Shown: piece after piece, positions 1-6,398 of the stretch
How the letters are laid out: each line of letters starts with the position of its first letter
How positions within the stretch are numbered: position 1 is the first letter of the stretch
The notes under the pieces: model-generated
Database searches by the model: none
Seen by the model: the letters and a program-made list of their open reading frames with translations, nothing else
What the model was told of the DNA's origin: nothing
IMG/VR virus record: IMGVR_UViG_3300042691_018587
Coordinates: 1-20,955 of that record
Source: a virus
Length of the DNA stretch: 20,955 nucleotides
Strand: one strand, 5' to 3'
Translations under genes and position numbers: made by a program

Positions 1-624
1 TTTAACGGCCAATACGGCTATTGCGCCGCCGAGCGCTACCAAATTAAAGAGGCCGTAGCTAAAGCGTGGCCTAGTAGAAACCCCGATATATTTTTTAGTA
101 TTAAAGAGAGTAATAACGGCCTAGTAGAAACCTTAAGAAAACATACCCAAGACCTTTACGAGGTATTTATAGAAAAAACTAAAGAGTACGCCGCGCGTAT
201 GCACAAAGTAGCTACCGACAACTATAACCAACCGCTAGCAAGTTTTTACCCCTCTTACGGTATTGAACTAGAAACCGTAGAAAGCTACGGCCGTATAATA
301 GAAAGGGTAACCGAAAAAACGCGCCGCGCTTATACTGAGTTACAACGTAACCGCTCTAAATGGTACGAAATAGCTAGCAAGCCTTTCGAGGTTTTCGAGG
401 CTAAAGAGGTTAAGCACGCTAACGAGCACTACGAGAGTAGCCTACTAAGATTAGCCGCTAGATTAGAGGCTAAGGGTATTAAAGGCGACTTTACGGCCGT
501 TAGCGGTAGAGTAGGTATGAACTTCGAGGTAGTAATTAGACACGGCGACACTACTACCCGCGCTTGGACTATTATAGCGGAGGGCCCTATAGTAAGAGCA
601 CATTACCGCTACCTAGTTAAGTAA
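1..624 (+). CDS. Hypothetical protein, 5'-truncated by the window edge
   Basis: The reading frame is open from base 1, so the first in-frame ATG at 199 is internal and the real start lies upstream of the window. There are 207 visible codons. Codons 1-66, before that ATG, use the same codon preferences as the rest, which supports reading through. The visible protein has a charged, probably helical middle (about residues 40-150) rich in Glu, Lys and Arg, and a C-terminal part ending in short beta-like segments (VVIRHGDTTTRAWTIIAEG). There is no signal peptide, membrane segment or motif I can assign to a family. It is followed directly by a strong hairpin terminator, so it is the last gene of its transcript. 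Function unknown; coding status is confident. Confidence 0.8.
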   Translation, partial: FNGQYGYCAAERYQIKEAVAKAWPSRNPDIFFSIKESNNGLVETLRKHTQDLYEVFIEKTKEYAARMHKVATDNYNQPLASFYPSYGIELETVESYGRIIERVTEKTRRAYTELQRNRSKWYEIASKPFEVFEAKEVKHANEHYESSLLRLAARLEAKGIKGDFTAVSGRVGMNFEVVIRHGDTTTRAWTIIAEGPIVRAHYRYLVK

Positions 625-629
625 AAAAT

Positions 630-654
630 AAGGGGGCCACTACGGCCCCCTTTT
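630..654 (+). terminator. Rho-independent terminator
   Basis: A perfect 9-bp stem pairs 630-638 (AAGGGGGCC) with 644-652 (GGCCCCCTT) around a 5-nt loop. It runs into a short T tract (651-654) eight bases after the stop codon at 622-624. It should end the transcript that enters from the left edge. Confidence 0.8.
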
Positions 655-705
655 AACCTAACCCATATAAGCAACAAAACACAATACAAACCTAAAACCA
701 AATTT

Positions 706-981
706 ATGAAAGTTTTACTACCCGACTACGGGCTTACTTACGACACGTTACTAGCTTTATTACCAAGCGAGGTAAAAGACGGCTACCGACTAGAGCACAA
801 TAAAACGTATAACCTCTTAACGATAGGCTATAAAAGGCTTGGCGGCCCTTTAGACTTATCTATACCACTCGAAAAGGTGCGAATGATTAAACGCGACGAG
901 GTTAGCCTAGATATAGTAGCTAGTAATTTTTACCTATCTATTTTTATAAACGTGGAGTACATAAACTTACAAATAAATTAA
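706..981 (+). CDS. Hypothetical protein, 91 aa
   Basis: This is a 91-residue unknown that opens a new gene group after the terminator at 630-654. The ATG is preceded by an A-rich leader with AAACCTAAA at 688-696, the 9-mer seen before five other genes in the window. That leader supports this start. The protein mixes Leu-rich and beta-prone stretches (LLALLPSEV near the N-terminus, FYLSIFINVEYI near the C-terminus). It has no convincing membrane helix, no Cys/His cluster and no family motif I recognise. It is followed after 11 bases by a 31-codon membrane micro-gene. It is probably a small early phage accessory protein. Confidence 0.65.
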   Translation: MKVLLPDYGLTYDTLLALLPSEVKDGYRLEHNKTYNLLTIGYKRLGGPLDLSIPLEKVRMIKRDEVSLDIVASNFYLSIFINVEYINLQIN

Positions 982-992
982 ACCCCCTCTAT

Positions 993-1088
993 ATGAAACA
1001 AAGCACTAAAGACGCTATAGTAGTTACCATAGGCCTTATTTTAGCCCTATTAGGCGACGAAATTTTTAGCCGTATTTTCAACTTTTAA
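993..1088 (+). CDS. Micro-protein with one membrane segment, 31 aa
   Basis: This short ORF encodes 31 residues: a polar, basic start (MKQSTKD), a hydrophobic stretch of about 15 residues (AIVVTIGLILALLG) and a polar end with DEIFSR. This is the layout of a single-span membrane micro-protein. It begins 11 bases after the preceding stop and fills most of an otherwise unexplained gap. Its codons (ATA, GTA, CTA; C-ending before G) match neighbouring genes, which argues that it is translated. Function unknown. Such peptides in phages can be membrane-active or accessory, but nothing here specifies which. Confidence 0.5.
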   Translation: MKQSTKDAIVVTIGLILALLGDEIFSRIFNF

Positions 1089-1120
1089 CCTCTTTACCTA
1101 AACCAACAAAAACCTAAAAA

Positions 1121-1444
1121 ATGAGTAAAACCCTTTGCCACATTACCGCCCAGCGCTACGAAAATTACGGCGCTAAAATACACGGTATAGACCACGCCGC
1201 TTGGAAACCTAAAGGCGCCCAAATGTTTAGCCTTACGGTCGACGACGACTATTTTTTTTACGGCGAGCCTCAAACTATAGAGGCTATAGAGCAACTACTT
1301 AGAGAGTACTCTAACGACCACGTAAAGTACGAGTATAGAGAGCACGAGCTAATTTTTTGCGATATAAAAGAGCTAGACGCGGATAAATTCGAGCTAGCCT
1401 ACGAGCAAATAGTAAACAAACTTAAATCTACAACCAATAACTAA
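1121..1444 (+). CDS. Hypothetical acidic protein, 107 aa
   Basis: This is a 107-residue acidic protein. The start is preceded by AAACCTAAA at 1110-1118, only two bases before the ATG. The N-terminus carries a Cys/His-containing stretch (LCHITAQRY) and one HGIDHAAW segment. The middle has an acidic aromatic run (TVDDDYFFYG) and the rest is predicted to be helical (IEAIEQLLREY; FELAYEQIVNKL). It contains no membrane helix and no motif I can place. Its stop overlaps the AAACCTAAA leader of the next gene (1444-1452), so the two are probably one transcript. Function unknown. Confidence 0.7.
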   Translation: MSKTLCHITAQRYENYGAKIHGIDHAAWKPKGAQMFSLTVDDDYFFYGEPQTIEAIEQLLREYSNDHVKYEYREHELIFCDIKELDADKFELAYEQIVNKLKSTTNN

Positions 1445-1455
1445 AACCTAAAACT

Positions 1456-2166
1456 ATGTACTACGTAGAAAAAGGCGCCCTAATAGCGGCGCCGCTCCCA
1501 CTTGAAACCAAGACCTACAAACCCGTAGAAAACGGGCAACTTATTGACCTAACCCTTAACGCTTTGGTAGGCTCGGGGTTTGAGCTAGCCGAGGAGGTTT
1601 ATACAATGACCGCCGACGGCCAAGTAGCTAACGGCCGTTACACTATTAAAAACATAGCCGACGACCAAATGGCTTTACAAGTAGGTTGGCAAAATTCGTA
1701 CAATAAAAGCCTAGCGCTTAAGTTTGCTATCGGTACGAAAATTTTTATATGCTCTAACGGGTGCGTATCGGGCGACTTTGGAGCCTTTCGTAAAAAACAT
1801 ACGGGCACGGTCCAACACTTTACCCCTAACGCTATTACCGAGTACATAAAAAGCGCGGGCGACGTGTTTAGAAATATGCAAATAGAGCGGGAGGCTATGA
1901 AAGAGTACGATATAAGCAAGCGAGTAAGGGCCGAGCTAGTGGGCCGTATGTTTATAGAGGAGGGTATAATAGCCTCGACCCAACTTAATATAATTAAGGG
2001 CCAAATAGCTAACCCTAGTTTCGACTACGGCGCTAGCGGTAGCCTTTGGGAGCTATACCAACATACTACGTACGCCCTTAAAGAGGTGCACCCTACCCAA
2101 TGGCTTACTAGCCATATTAAAGCCCATAGGTTTTTTAATATGGAGCTAGAAGAAATAACCTATTAA
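1456..2166 (+). CDS. DUF932-like phage/plasmid protein
   Basis: This 236-residue protein resembles the DUF932 (phage/plasmid-like) family, whose molecular function is not established. The match rests on the block at about residues 77-103 (GWQNSYNKSLALKFAIG, then a segment with two Cys, FICSNGC), followed by a helical region, and on the C-terminal LWELYQHTTYAL and HIKAHRFF segments. The family's usual length is somewhat greater, about 250-350 residues, so this is a compact member. The ATG follows AAACCTAAA at 1444-1452. A terminator-like hairpin follows six bases after the stop. DUF932 proteins recur in early regions of phages and on plasmids, which fits the position here. The family assignment is from memory of motif layout and should be checked by profile search. 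Confidence 0.7.
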   Translation: MYYVEKGALIAAPLPLETKTYKPVENGQLIDLTLNALVGSGFELAEEVYTMTADGQVANGRYTIKNIADDQMALQVGWQNSYNKSLALKFAIGTKIFICSNGCVSGDFGAFRKKHTGTVQHFTPNAITEYIKSAGDVFRNMQIEREAMKEYDISKRVRAELVGRMFIEEGIIASTQLNIIKGQIANPSFDYGASGSLWELYQHTTYALKEVHPTQWLTSHIKAHRFFNMELEEITY

Positions 2167-2171
2167 AATAA

Positions 2172-2208
2172 GACGTAAGGGGCGGTTTTTACCGCCCTTA
2201 TTTACGTC
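2172..2208 (+). terminator. Terminator-like compound hairpin
   Basis: An inner stem pairs 2180-2186 (GGGCGGT) with 2191-2197 (ACCGCCC) around a TTTT loop. An outer 7-bp complement pairs 2172-2178 (GACGTAA) with 2202-2208 (TTACGTC). It lies directly behind the DUF932-like gene. There is no long T tract after the outer stem, so termination strength is uncertain. T-rich sequence follows at 2211-2219. Confidence 0.55.
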
Positions 2209-2216
2209 CCTATTAT

Positions 2217-2251
2217 TTTGGTAAAACTTTGGTTTTTATAAAGTAATTTAG
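2217..2251 (+). promoter_or_regulatory. Candidate Bacteroidota-type promoter
   Basis: TTTG at 2217-2220 and TAATTTAG at 2244-2251 are separated by 23 bases. The second matches the Bacteroidota -7 consensus TAnnTTTG at all but one defined position. The pair sits between a terminator-like hairpin and the ATG at 2269, where a new promoter would be expected. The match is imperfect and the AT-rich background makes chance occurrences likely. Confidence 0.3.
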
Positions 2252-2268
2252 ACGTAAAATTTACATAT

Positions 2269-2439
2269 ATGCAAACACTAAAAGAAAATAGAGGCGGCCC
2301 TAGAAAAAATAGCGGCCGTAAACCCGTAGCCGACAAAAAGCAACCCGTAACGCTATTTATAGAGCGCTCGGTAATTGAAAGGCACGGCGGCCCCGATAAG
2401 ATTAAAGAGGCGCTAATAAGTAACATAAAACAAACCTAA
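2269..2439 (+). CDS. Small basic protein, possible DNA-binding, 56 aa
   Basis: This 56-codon ORF fills a stretch between a terminator-like hairpin and the next gene. The N-terminal half is strongly basic and glycine-rich (ENRGGPRKNSGRKPVADKK), like the flexible DNA-contacting arm of small phage regulators. The second half (VTLFIERSVIERHGGPDKIK) looks like a beta strand followed by helices, similar to short CopG-like or HTH-like proteins. No exact family is recognised. Its own candidate promoter at 2217-2251 and the leader AAACCTAAA at its 3' end (2432-2440, serving the next gene) suggest that it heads the transcript leading into the recombination genes. A regulatory role is inference only. 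Confidence 0.6.
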   Translation: MQTLKENRGGPRKNSGRKPVADKKQPVTLFIERSVIERHGGPDKIKEALISNIKQT

Positions 2440-2450
2440 ACCCCTAAGCT

Positions 2451-2762
2451 ATGTATGCAACTAAAAGCCTAGAGCTAACTACTCGGGCGTCTAACGTCCT
2501 TAAGGTAATTTTAAAAGCTAGCAACCGTATAACCGAGCTAGAGCAAAAAATACACGAAAACGAGCGCACCGCGGCGCTATTCAACGAGGCGCGGCTATAT
2601 TACAAAGTAGAGCAACTAACTAAGAAAAAAAACGCGGCTAGCGTAGCTAAAGACCGACTAGTAAAGTACTACGGCGGGCTAGTTTTGCGAATTGTTTACA
2701 ATGGGTTAAAACAAGGCGTTTTTGAGCACCTAGACGAGCCTAGTAAGACCCCTAAAATTTAA
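2451..2762 (+). CDS. Hypothetical coiled-coil protein, 103 aa
   Basis: This 103-residue protein is dominated by a long amphipathic helix from about residue 12 to 75, with heptad-like spacing of Leu/Val/Ile and many Lys and Glu (for example ITELEQKIHENERTAALF and YKVEQLTKKKNAASVAKDRL). A coiled coil is therefore likely. It has no membrane segment and no catalytic motif. The ATG follows AAACCTAAA at 2432-2440 by ten bases. It precedes by three bases a gene for a membrane-anchored helical protein, and the two may be co-translated partners. Function unknown. A scaffold or anti-host accessory role cannot be told apart from sequence. Confidence 0.65.
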   Translation: MYATKSLELTTRASNVLKVILKASNRITELEQKIHENERTAALFNEARLYYKVEQLTKKKNAASVAKDRLVKYYGGLVLRIVYNGLKQGVFEHLDEPSKTPKI

Positions 2763-2765
2763 GCT

Positions 2766-3137
2766 ATGGCTATACTTATATTTAAGGTTTTAGCTCTTTA
2801 TATCCTAGGGTATATACTTTTACAAATGGTATCGGATTGGCTACTAAAGACCTCCGAAATAGAAAAACCCGCGGCTATATACACTACAAAGACTATAGGG
2901 CACTATAAAGCCGACTACGAGCAAATAAAAACCCTTATAGGCCAAGCTAAAACGCTAGAGCAAATAAAGCACCTATTTAACGCCGTTTACTCTTTTAGGG
3001 TAAGGTATAGGCACTTTACCAATTACGGCGTAGACGTAGAAAAAACTACCGACCAACTAATAAGCCTAATAGACGAAAGGCTTACCGCTTTAAAGCACGA
3101 TATCCCTAAAAACAAACTCTTAAACCTCTTTTTTTAA
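2766..3137 (+). CDS. Membrane-anchored helical protein, 123 aa
   Basis: The protein starts with a hydrophobic segment of about 20 residues (ILIFKVLALYILGYILLQMV, residues 3-22) that should act as an uncleaved N-terminal anchor. A basic/acidic helical domain follows (about residues 45-115: YEQIKTLIGQAKTLEQIKHL and DQLISLIDERL). No charge-rich N-terminal leader precedes the helix, so orientation is unclear. The gene lies between the coiled-coil gene and recT, with three bases upstream and 15 downstream. No family recognised. Confidence 0.65.
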   Translation: MAILIFKVLALYILGYILLQMVSDWLLKTSEIEKPAAIYTTKTIGHYKADYEQIKTLIGQAKTLEQIKHLFNAVYSFRVRYRHFTNYGVDVEKTTDQLISLIDERLTALKHDIPKNKLLNLFF

Positions 3138-3152
3138 ACAAAAACCTAAAAA

Positions 3153-3884
3153 ATGGAAAGTACAAACCAAATGCAAGTAATGCAAGACGTAAGCGCTTTT
3201 AGCGCTCCCGCTCAATTCGAGCACGCCCAACGAGTGGCAAAAATGTTATCGAGTAGCGACCTAGTACCTAAAGAGTACCGCGGCAATATCCAAAACACGC
3301 TAATAGCTTTAGAGGCGGCTAACCGTATCGGAGCTAGCCCGCTTATGGTAATGCAAAACCTTTACGTAATACACGGGCGCCCAAGTTGGAGTAGTAGCTT
3401 TATAATAGCGGCTATTAACTCTAGTAAAAAGTTTAGCCCGCTACGCTTTAAAATGGGCGGCGAGGGCGACGCTTACGGGTGCATAGCTTGGGCGTTAGAA
3501 AACGGGACCAACGAGCGCCTAGAGAGCCCTAAAATAACTATGGGTATGGCTAAGGCCGAGGGTTGGGTAACTAAGACGGGTAGTAAATGGAAAACTATGC
3601 CCGAGCTTATGCTTATGTATAGGGCCGCGTCTTTTTTTGGTCGCTTATACGCTCCCGAGGTCCTTATGGGTATGCACTCGGTAGAGGAAATACAAGACGC
3701 CGAGGTAGTAGTAACTACTACGCCCAAAGCTAGTAAGGCCAATAAAGAAAACGAGCGCTTAACCTTGCTTATTAACGACGCCGAAACCGTAGAGCAACTA
3801 GAGGCACTAAAAGCCCATATAGACCCAACTAACGAGCCCGTAATAGAGGCGTATTTTTCTAAACTTTCAACTTTAAAACCTTAA
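3153..3884 (+). CDS. recT: RecT-family single-strand annealing protein
   Basis: RecT-type proteins bind single-stranded DNA and anneal complementary strands in phage recombination, acting on ends resected by a partner exonuclease. This 243-residue protein carries two segments I recognise from RecT relatives. At about residues 49-79, LIALEAANRIGASPLMVMQN leads into YVIHGRPSW. At about 146-175, KWKTMPELMLMYRAASFFGR leads into LYAPEVLMGM. The C-terminal 50 residues are a variable, charged tail. The length suits the family (about 240-300 residues). The start is set by AAACCTAAA at 3142-3150, two bases before the ATG. A YqaJ-type exonuclease gene follows after four bases, the usual SSAP-exonuclease pairing, which strengthens the call. 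Confidence 0.88.
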   Translation: MESTNQMQVMQDVSAFSAPAQFEHAQRVAKMLSSSDLVPKEYRGNIQNTLIALEAANRIGASPLMVMQNLYVIHGRPSWSSSFIIAAINSSKKFSPLRFKMGGEGDAYGCIAWALENGTNERLESPKITMGMAKAEGWVTKTGSKWKTMPELMLMYRAASFFGRLYAPEVLMGMHSVEEIQDAEVVVTTTPKASKANKENERLTLLINDAETVEQLEALKAHIDPTNEPVIEAYFSKLSTLKP

Positions 3885-3888
3885 TACT

Positions 3889-4620
3889 ATGCACCCCGAA
3901 AATATACTTATACGTTGTAGCTCCCTAGGTAAACTTATGACCGAGCCAAAGCTAAAAGCCGACAAAGAGGCGGGCAACCTATCGGAAACTACTAAAAGCT
4001 ACCTAGTAGACGTTTACGTAACCGAAAAATACGGCCGAGAGCCCGAAATACAAAGTAAATACATAGAGAAAGGGCTAGCCGCCGAGGACGATAGTATAAC
4101 GCTCTACTCGAGGCTAAAAAAGGCCTTTTATAAGAAAAACGAAACTACCCTTAAAAACGAGTATATAAAAGGCACGCCCGACCTATACGAGGGCGAGAGT
4201 ATAACCAACGCCGAGGTAGTTATAGATATAAAAACAAGTTGGGACGTATTTAGCTTTTTTCGTACTAAGGCTAAAGACCTTAATAGCGACTACTTTTACC
4301 AACTCCAAGGCTATCTAGCCCTTACGGGAGCCCATACGGCTAAGTTAGTTTATTGCCTAGTAGATACTCCCGAGTTATTGATAAACGACGAAAAACGGCG
4401 CCTAATGTATAAAATGGGCGTAGCTACTGACCTTAACGAGGAATACCTAAAAGCGGCCGAGGAGCTCGATAAATCTATGAGGTTTGAAGATATACCCATA
4501 AACGAGCGCGTTTACGAGGTAATTATACCAAGGGACGAGGACGTAATTACTAAAATGTACGACAAAGTAAAAAAGGCTAGGCTATACCTTGCCGACTTAG
4601 AAACCAAACTAAATGGCTAA
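3889..4620 (+). CDS. YqaJ-type PD-(D/E)XK exonuclease
   Basis: This is a 243-residue nuclease of the YqaJ/lambda-exonuclease-like fold, expected to resect double-stranded DNA ends and hand 3' single strands to the adjacent RecT-like protein. Visible active-site elements are an early acidic residue (E66), the GTPD motif (residues 95-98, metal-binding D98), the DIK motif (D113-K115, the D/E-x-K core) and QLQGY (138-142), the motif that follows in Cas4/RecB/YqaJ enzymes. The YqaJ domain spans about residues 5-190. The C-terminal 50 residues are helical. It starts four bases after recT, and its end overlaps the NinG-like start by eight bases, so translational coupling is likely. Family and catalytic residues are clear; polarity and substrate are inferred. 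Confidence 0.88.
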   Translation: MHPENILIRCSSLGKLMTEPKLKADKEAGNLSETTKSYLVDVYVTEKYGREPEIQSKYIEKGLAAEDDSITLYSRLKKAFYKKNETTLKNEYIKGTPDLYEGESITNAEVVIDIKTSWDVFSFFRTKAKDLNSDYFYQLQGYLALTGAHTAKLVYCLVDTPELLINDEKRRLMYKMGVATDLNEEYLKAAEELDKSMRFEDIPINERVYEVIIPRDEDVITKMYDKVKKARLYLADLETKLNG

Positions 4621-4990
4621 GACACCCCTACCCATACCTAAGCTAATAGCAAAGGCTCAAACCGTTTTTAACGCTTGGATAAGAAACCGCGACAAGGCGC
4701 TAGGTTGTATTTCGTGTGGTGGCCCCGTAGAGCAAGCGGGCCACTACCTTAATACTAAATACTCCGCTTTTAGGTTTAACGAAACTAATGTTAATGGCCA
4801 ATGTATACGGTGCAATATGTACGAGCACGGTAATTTGATAGCATACCGACAAGGCTTAGTAAGGCGTTACGGCGAGCTAAAGGTTACAATACTAGAGGGT
4901 TTTATGGCTAGAGGCGTACATAAATGGAGTAGGCTAGAGTTGGAGGCTATTATACAAAAGTATAAGCTAAATGATAAAAAGGAAATTTAA
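4613..4990 (+). CDS. ninG: NinG/Rap family recombination nuclease, compact form
   Basis: This 125-residue protein matches the core of phage lambda NinG (Rap), a structure-specific nuclease that stimulates recombination. Recognisable blocks are WIRNRDKALGCISCG (residues 22-36, with C32 and C35), QAGHY (41-45, H44), FRFNETNVNGQCIRCN (53-68, with C64 and C67) and HGNLIAYR (72-79). Four Cys plus His and Asn residues fit an HNH-like zinc-binding fold. Lambda NinG is about 200 residues with an N-terminal zinc-finger-like extension, which is absent here. The gene overlaps the exonuclease by eight bases and the next ORF by 20, completing a recombination cassette. The assignment is strong from motif order. 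Confidence 0.87.
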   Translation: MAKTPLPIPKLIAKAQTVFNAWIRNRDKALGCISCGGPVEQAGHYLNTKYSAFRFNETNVNGQCIRCNMYEHGNLIAYRQGLVRRYGELKVTILEGFMARGVHKWSRLELEAIIQKYKLNDKKEI

Positions 4991-5189
4991 ACGGCCCCCG
5001 CCTCCCGAGCCAATTATAGTAAACCCTATTAACGAGGTTTGGGTATATTATACCCGCCCTACGTTAATTTACCCTATACCTTGGAAAGGTTGGGCCAAGT
5101 TGGAAAAAATTAACGAACTTAAAAAACTACTTGAAAATGGCACTACAAAAATTAACTTCGCTAAAAAGCGACATAAAGGGACTACTTGA
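4971..5189 (+). CDS. Hypothetical basic/proline-rich protein, 72 aa
   Basis: This is a 72-residue unknown. Its N-terminus is basic and proline-rich (KRKFKRPPPPEP), its middle is aromatic (VWVYYTRPTLIYPIPWKGW) and its end is Lys-rich. It begins inside the last 20 bases of the ninG-like gene and runs 53 bases into the next gene, an unusually long overlap for this window. The codon style up to about 5130 looks like that of real genes. The C-terminal part shares bases with the next reading frame, so its sequence is constrained by both. No family recognised. It is probably real but less certain than its neighbours. Confidence 0.5.
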   Translation: MIKRKFKRPPPPEPIIVNPINEVWVYYTRPTLIYPIPWKGWAKLEKINELKKLLENGTTKINFAKKRHKGTT

Positions 5190-5445
5190 AACCGTACCCC
5201 AATTAAGGGATAGCGACAACTTACTAGTATCTACCTATTACTCTATTTTATTAAAGGACCAAATAGCCAAGCTAAGCGGCGTAGCCCTCTTAAAACTTAT
5301 TAGGGACGGTAGGCTACCCTCGGGGGATAACATTTGCCGCGTAAGGCGCAAAATACAAGCCGACACGCCCGAGCTAAGGGGTAAAACGTACTTAAAGCGC
5401 AAAGAGTTAGAGGTAGAGGTACGGGAAAATATAGGCGACCTATGA
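5137..5445 (+). CDS. Hypothetical phage protein, 102 aa
   Basis: I choose the ATG at 5137 over the TTG two codons upstream at 5131. The 102-residue product is helical and basic, with a segment LRDSDNLLVSTYY (about residues 21-33) and a conserved-looking stretch LPSGDNICRVRRKIQADTPE (about 60-79) followed by LRGKTY. I have seen similar short phage proteins between recombination and replication genes, but I cannot name a family. The Arg/Lys-rich second half might bind nucleic acid. It overlaps the previous ORF by 53 bases and the next by four (ATGA), so it is coupled to both. Confidence 0.65.
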   Translation: MALQKLTSLKSDIKGLLETVPQLRDSDNLLVSTYYSILLKDQIAKLSGVALLKLIRDGRLPSGDNICRVRRKIQADTPELRGKTYLKRKELEVEVRENIGDL

Positions 5446-5660
5446 GCGAAAACTTAACCCTATACGTTATAAAAATTATAAACGTAAGTAAGTCTAGTAT
5501 ATGGTACTATGCCCGAAAGGGCCAAACTTTCGAGGCAATTATAGAAAAAAGGGAGGGCGTCGAAATGTATAGAGTAGCCGCCCTTACCTATTTCTATATC
5601 TACCCTATGGACGCCGAAATAGTAGAGGTAAAAAAAGTACCCAAATACACGAAATTTTAA
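5442..5660 (+). CDS. Small SH3-like hypothetical protein, 72 aa
   Basis: The 72-residue product is mostly beta-prone. It has a block SSIWYYARKGQTFEAIIE (about residues 18-35), then MYRVAALTYFYIY and a final DAEIV. This alternation resembles small SH3-fold phage proteins with a WY...G..F.V pattern, which are common and mostly uncharacterised. The start overlaps the preceding stop by four bases (ATGA), so translation is probably coupled. It lies directly before the replication genes. The fold suggestion is inference; function unknown. Confidence 0.6.
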   Translation: MSENLTLYVIKIINVSKSSIWYYARKGQTFEAIIEKREGVEMYRVAALTYFYIYPMDAEIVEVKKVPKYTKF

Positions 5661-5682
5661 AAACTCCTAAAAAATTAAAAAT

Positions 5683-6387
5683 ATGGCTAAAGACCCCGCT
5701 TTTTTGTTTTACCCTAACGACTTCGACGCGGCTACTAAGTTTTTTACCGACGAGCAAGTAGGTAAGTACTTAAGGTTACTTATAGCCCAATTTCAGCACG
5801 GGAGGCTAAACCGTAAGCAAATTACTTTTATACTAGGCTCGGAGCCCGACGAGGAAATACTAAGCAAGTTTAAGGTAGACGACCAAGGCAAGTACTACAA
5901 CGAGCGCCTAGAGGCCGAAATAACGAAACGTAAGGCTTTTAGCGAAAGTAGACGTAAAAACGTACAAAAACGCTACGAAAGCGCTACTAGTGTATCTACT
6001 AGTCTACCTACTAGCGAGGTACGTATGGAAAATGAAAATGAAAATGAAAATAAGAGTACTAAAGACAAAAAAATACAACTTTCGCCTACGGGTTTTATGG
6101 CTAGTACCGAGCACTTAGGTATAGAAATTAACGAGGTACAAGTAGGCGCTTGTATTGAGTACCTAGGTATAACCAAAAGTAAGCGCGTTACTCCCGACTT
6201 CATAAAAAAGCTATGGGAGGTATTTAAGGTTAAAGAGTTTACGGGTAAAAAATGGTATAACGACGAGCGGGCCGTATTTACCCACTTTTTAAATAGCCTT
6301 AAATACGAGAAAATAGACGACGCTAAGGCTACCGTAATTAAGCCTAACGACAAAAAAGCCAACGATATACTAAGTTTAACCGACTAA
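5683..6387 (+). CDS. DUF1376-type replication initiator/helicase-loader-like protein
   Basis: The N-terminal 85 residues match DUF1376 (YdaU-like): DPAFLFYPNDF (4-14), then QVGKYLRLLIAQFQHGRL (25-42) and an acidic turn, as in phage proteins encoded just before a replicative helicase. A basic linker with a low-complexity part (residues 100-132, including Ser/Thr-rich repeats and four Glu-Asn pairs) leads to a helical C-terminal domain (about 135-215) that could contact the helicase. Total length is 234, typical for the family. The DnaB gene follows one gene later. The linker DNA holds 12-nt direct repeats and an A-rich hexamer tract, so the gene may contain the replication origin. The ATG follows an A-rich leader (5660s-5682). 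Family is confident; the initiator role is inferred. Confidence 0.8.
   Translation: MAKDPAFLFYPNDFDAATKFFTDEQVGKYLRLLIAQFQHGRLNRKQITFILGSEPDEEILSKFKVDDQGKYYNERLEAEITKRKAFSESRRKNVQKRYESATSVSTSLPTSEVRMENENENENKSTKDKKIQLSPTGFMASTEHLGIEINEVQVGACIEYLGITKSKRVTPDFIKKLWEVFKVKEFTGKKWYNDERAVFTHFLNSLKYEKIDDAKATVIKPNDKKANDILSLTD
5984..6014 (+). repeat. Three 12-nt-spaced direct repeats (CTACTAG), iteron-like
   Basis: CTACTAG occurs at 5984-5990, 5996-6002 and 6008-6014 with exact 12-base spacing, and the intervening bases are partly alike (TGTAT, TCTAC). The spacing is in frame, giving a Ser/Thr-rich linker in the DUF1376-type protein. Because it lies in the initiator gene beside an A-rich tract, it may serve as an iteron cluster. 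Confidence 0.6.
6028..6051 (+). repeat. Tandem hexamer GAAAAT x4
   Basis: Four perfect tandem copies of GAAAAT are in frame and encode four Glu-Asn pairs. A purine/A-rich stretch continues to about 6077. The tract is the least GC-rich part of its gene and could be a slippage-prone linker or a DNA unwinding element next to the CTACTAG repeats. Confidence 0.75.
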
Positions 6388-6398
6388 AACCTTATACT

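Noticed and set aside
1094-1294. Minus-strand frame opposite the gene at 1121
   Set aside because: The + strand gene has the AAACCTAAA leader and matching codon style; the minus frame has neither.
5984-6014. Three short repeats as a CRISPR array
   Set aside because: The unit is 7 bases with 5-base spacers inside a coding linker; CRISPR repeats are several times longer.
5973-6362. Minus-strand frame (129 codons) opposite the DUF1376-type gene
   Set aside because: Mirror image of a well-supported + strand gene; its composition reflects the complement, and no other minus-strand gene exists in the window.
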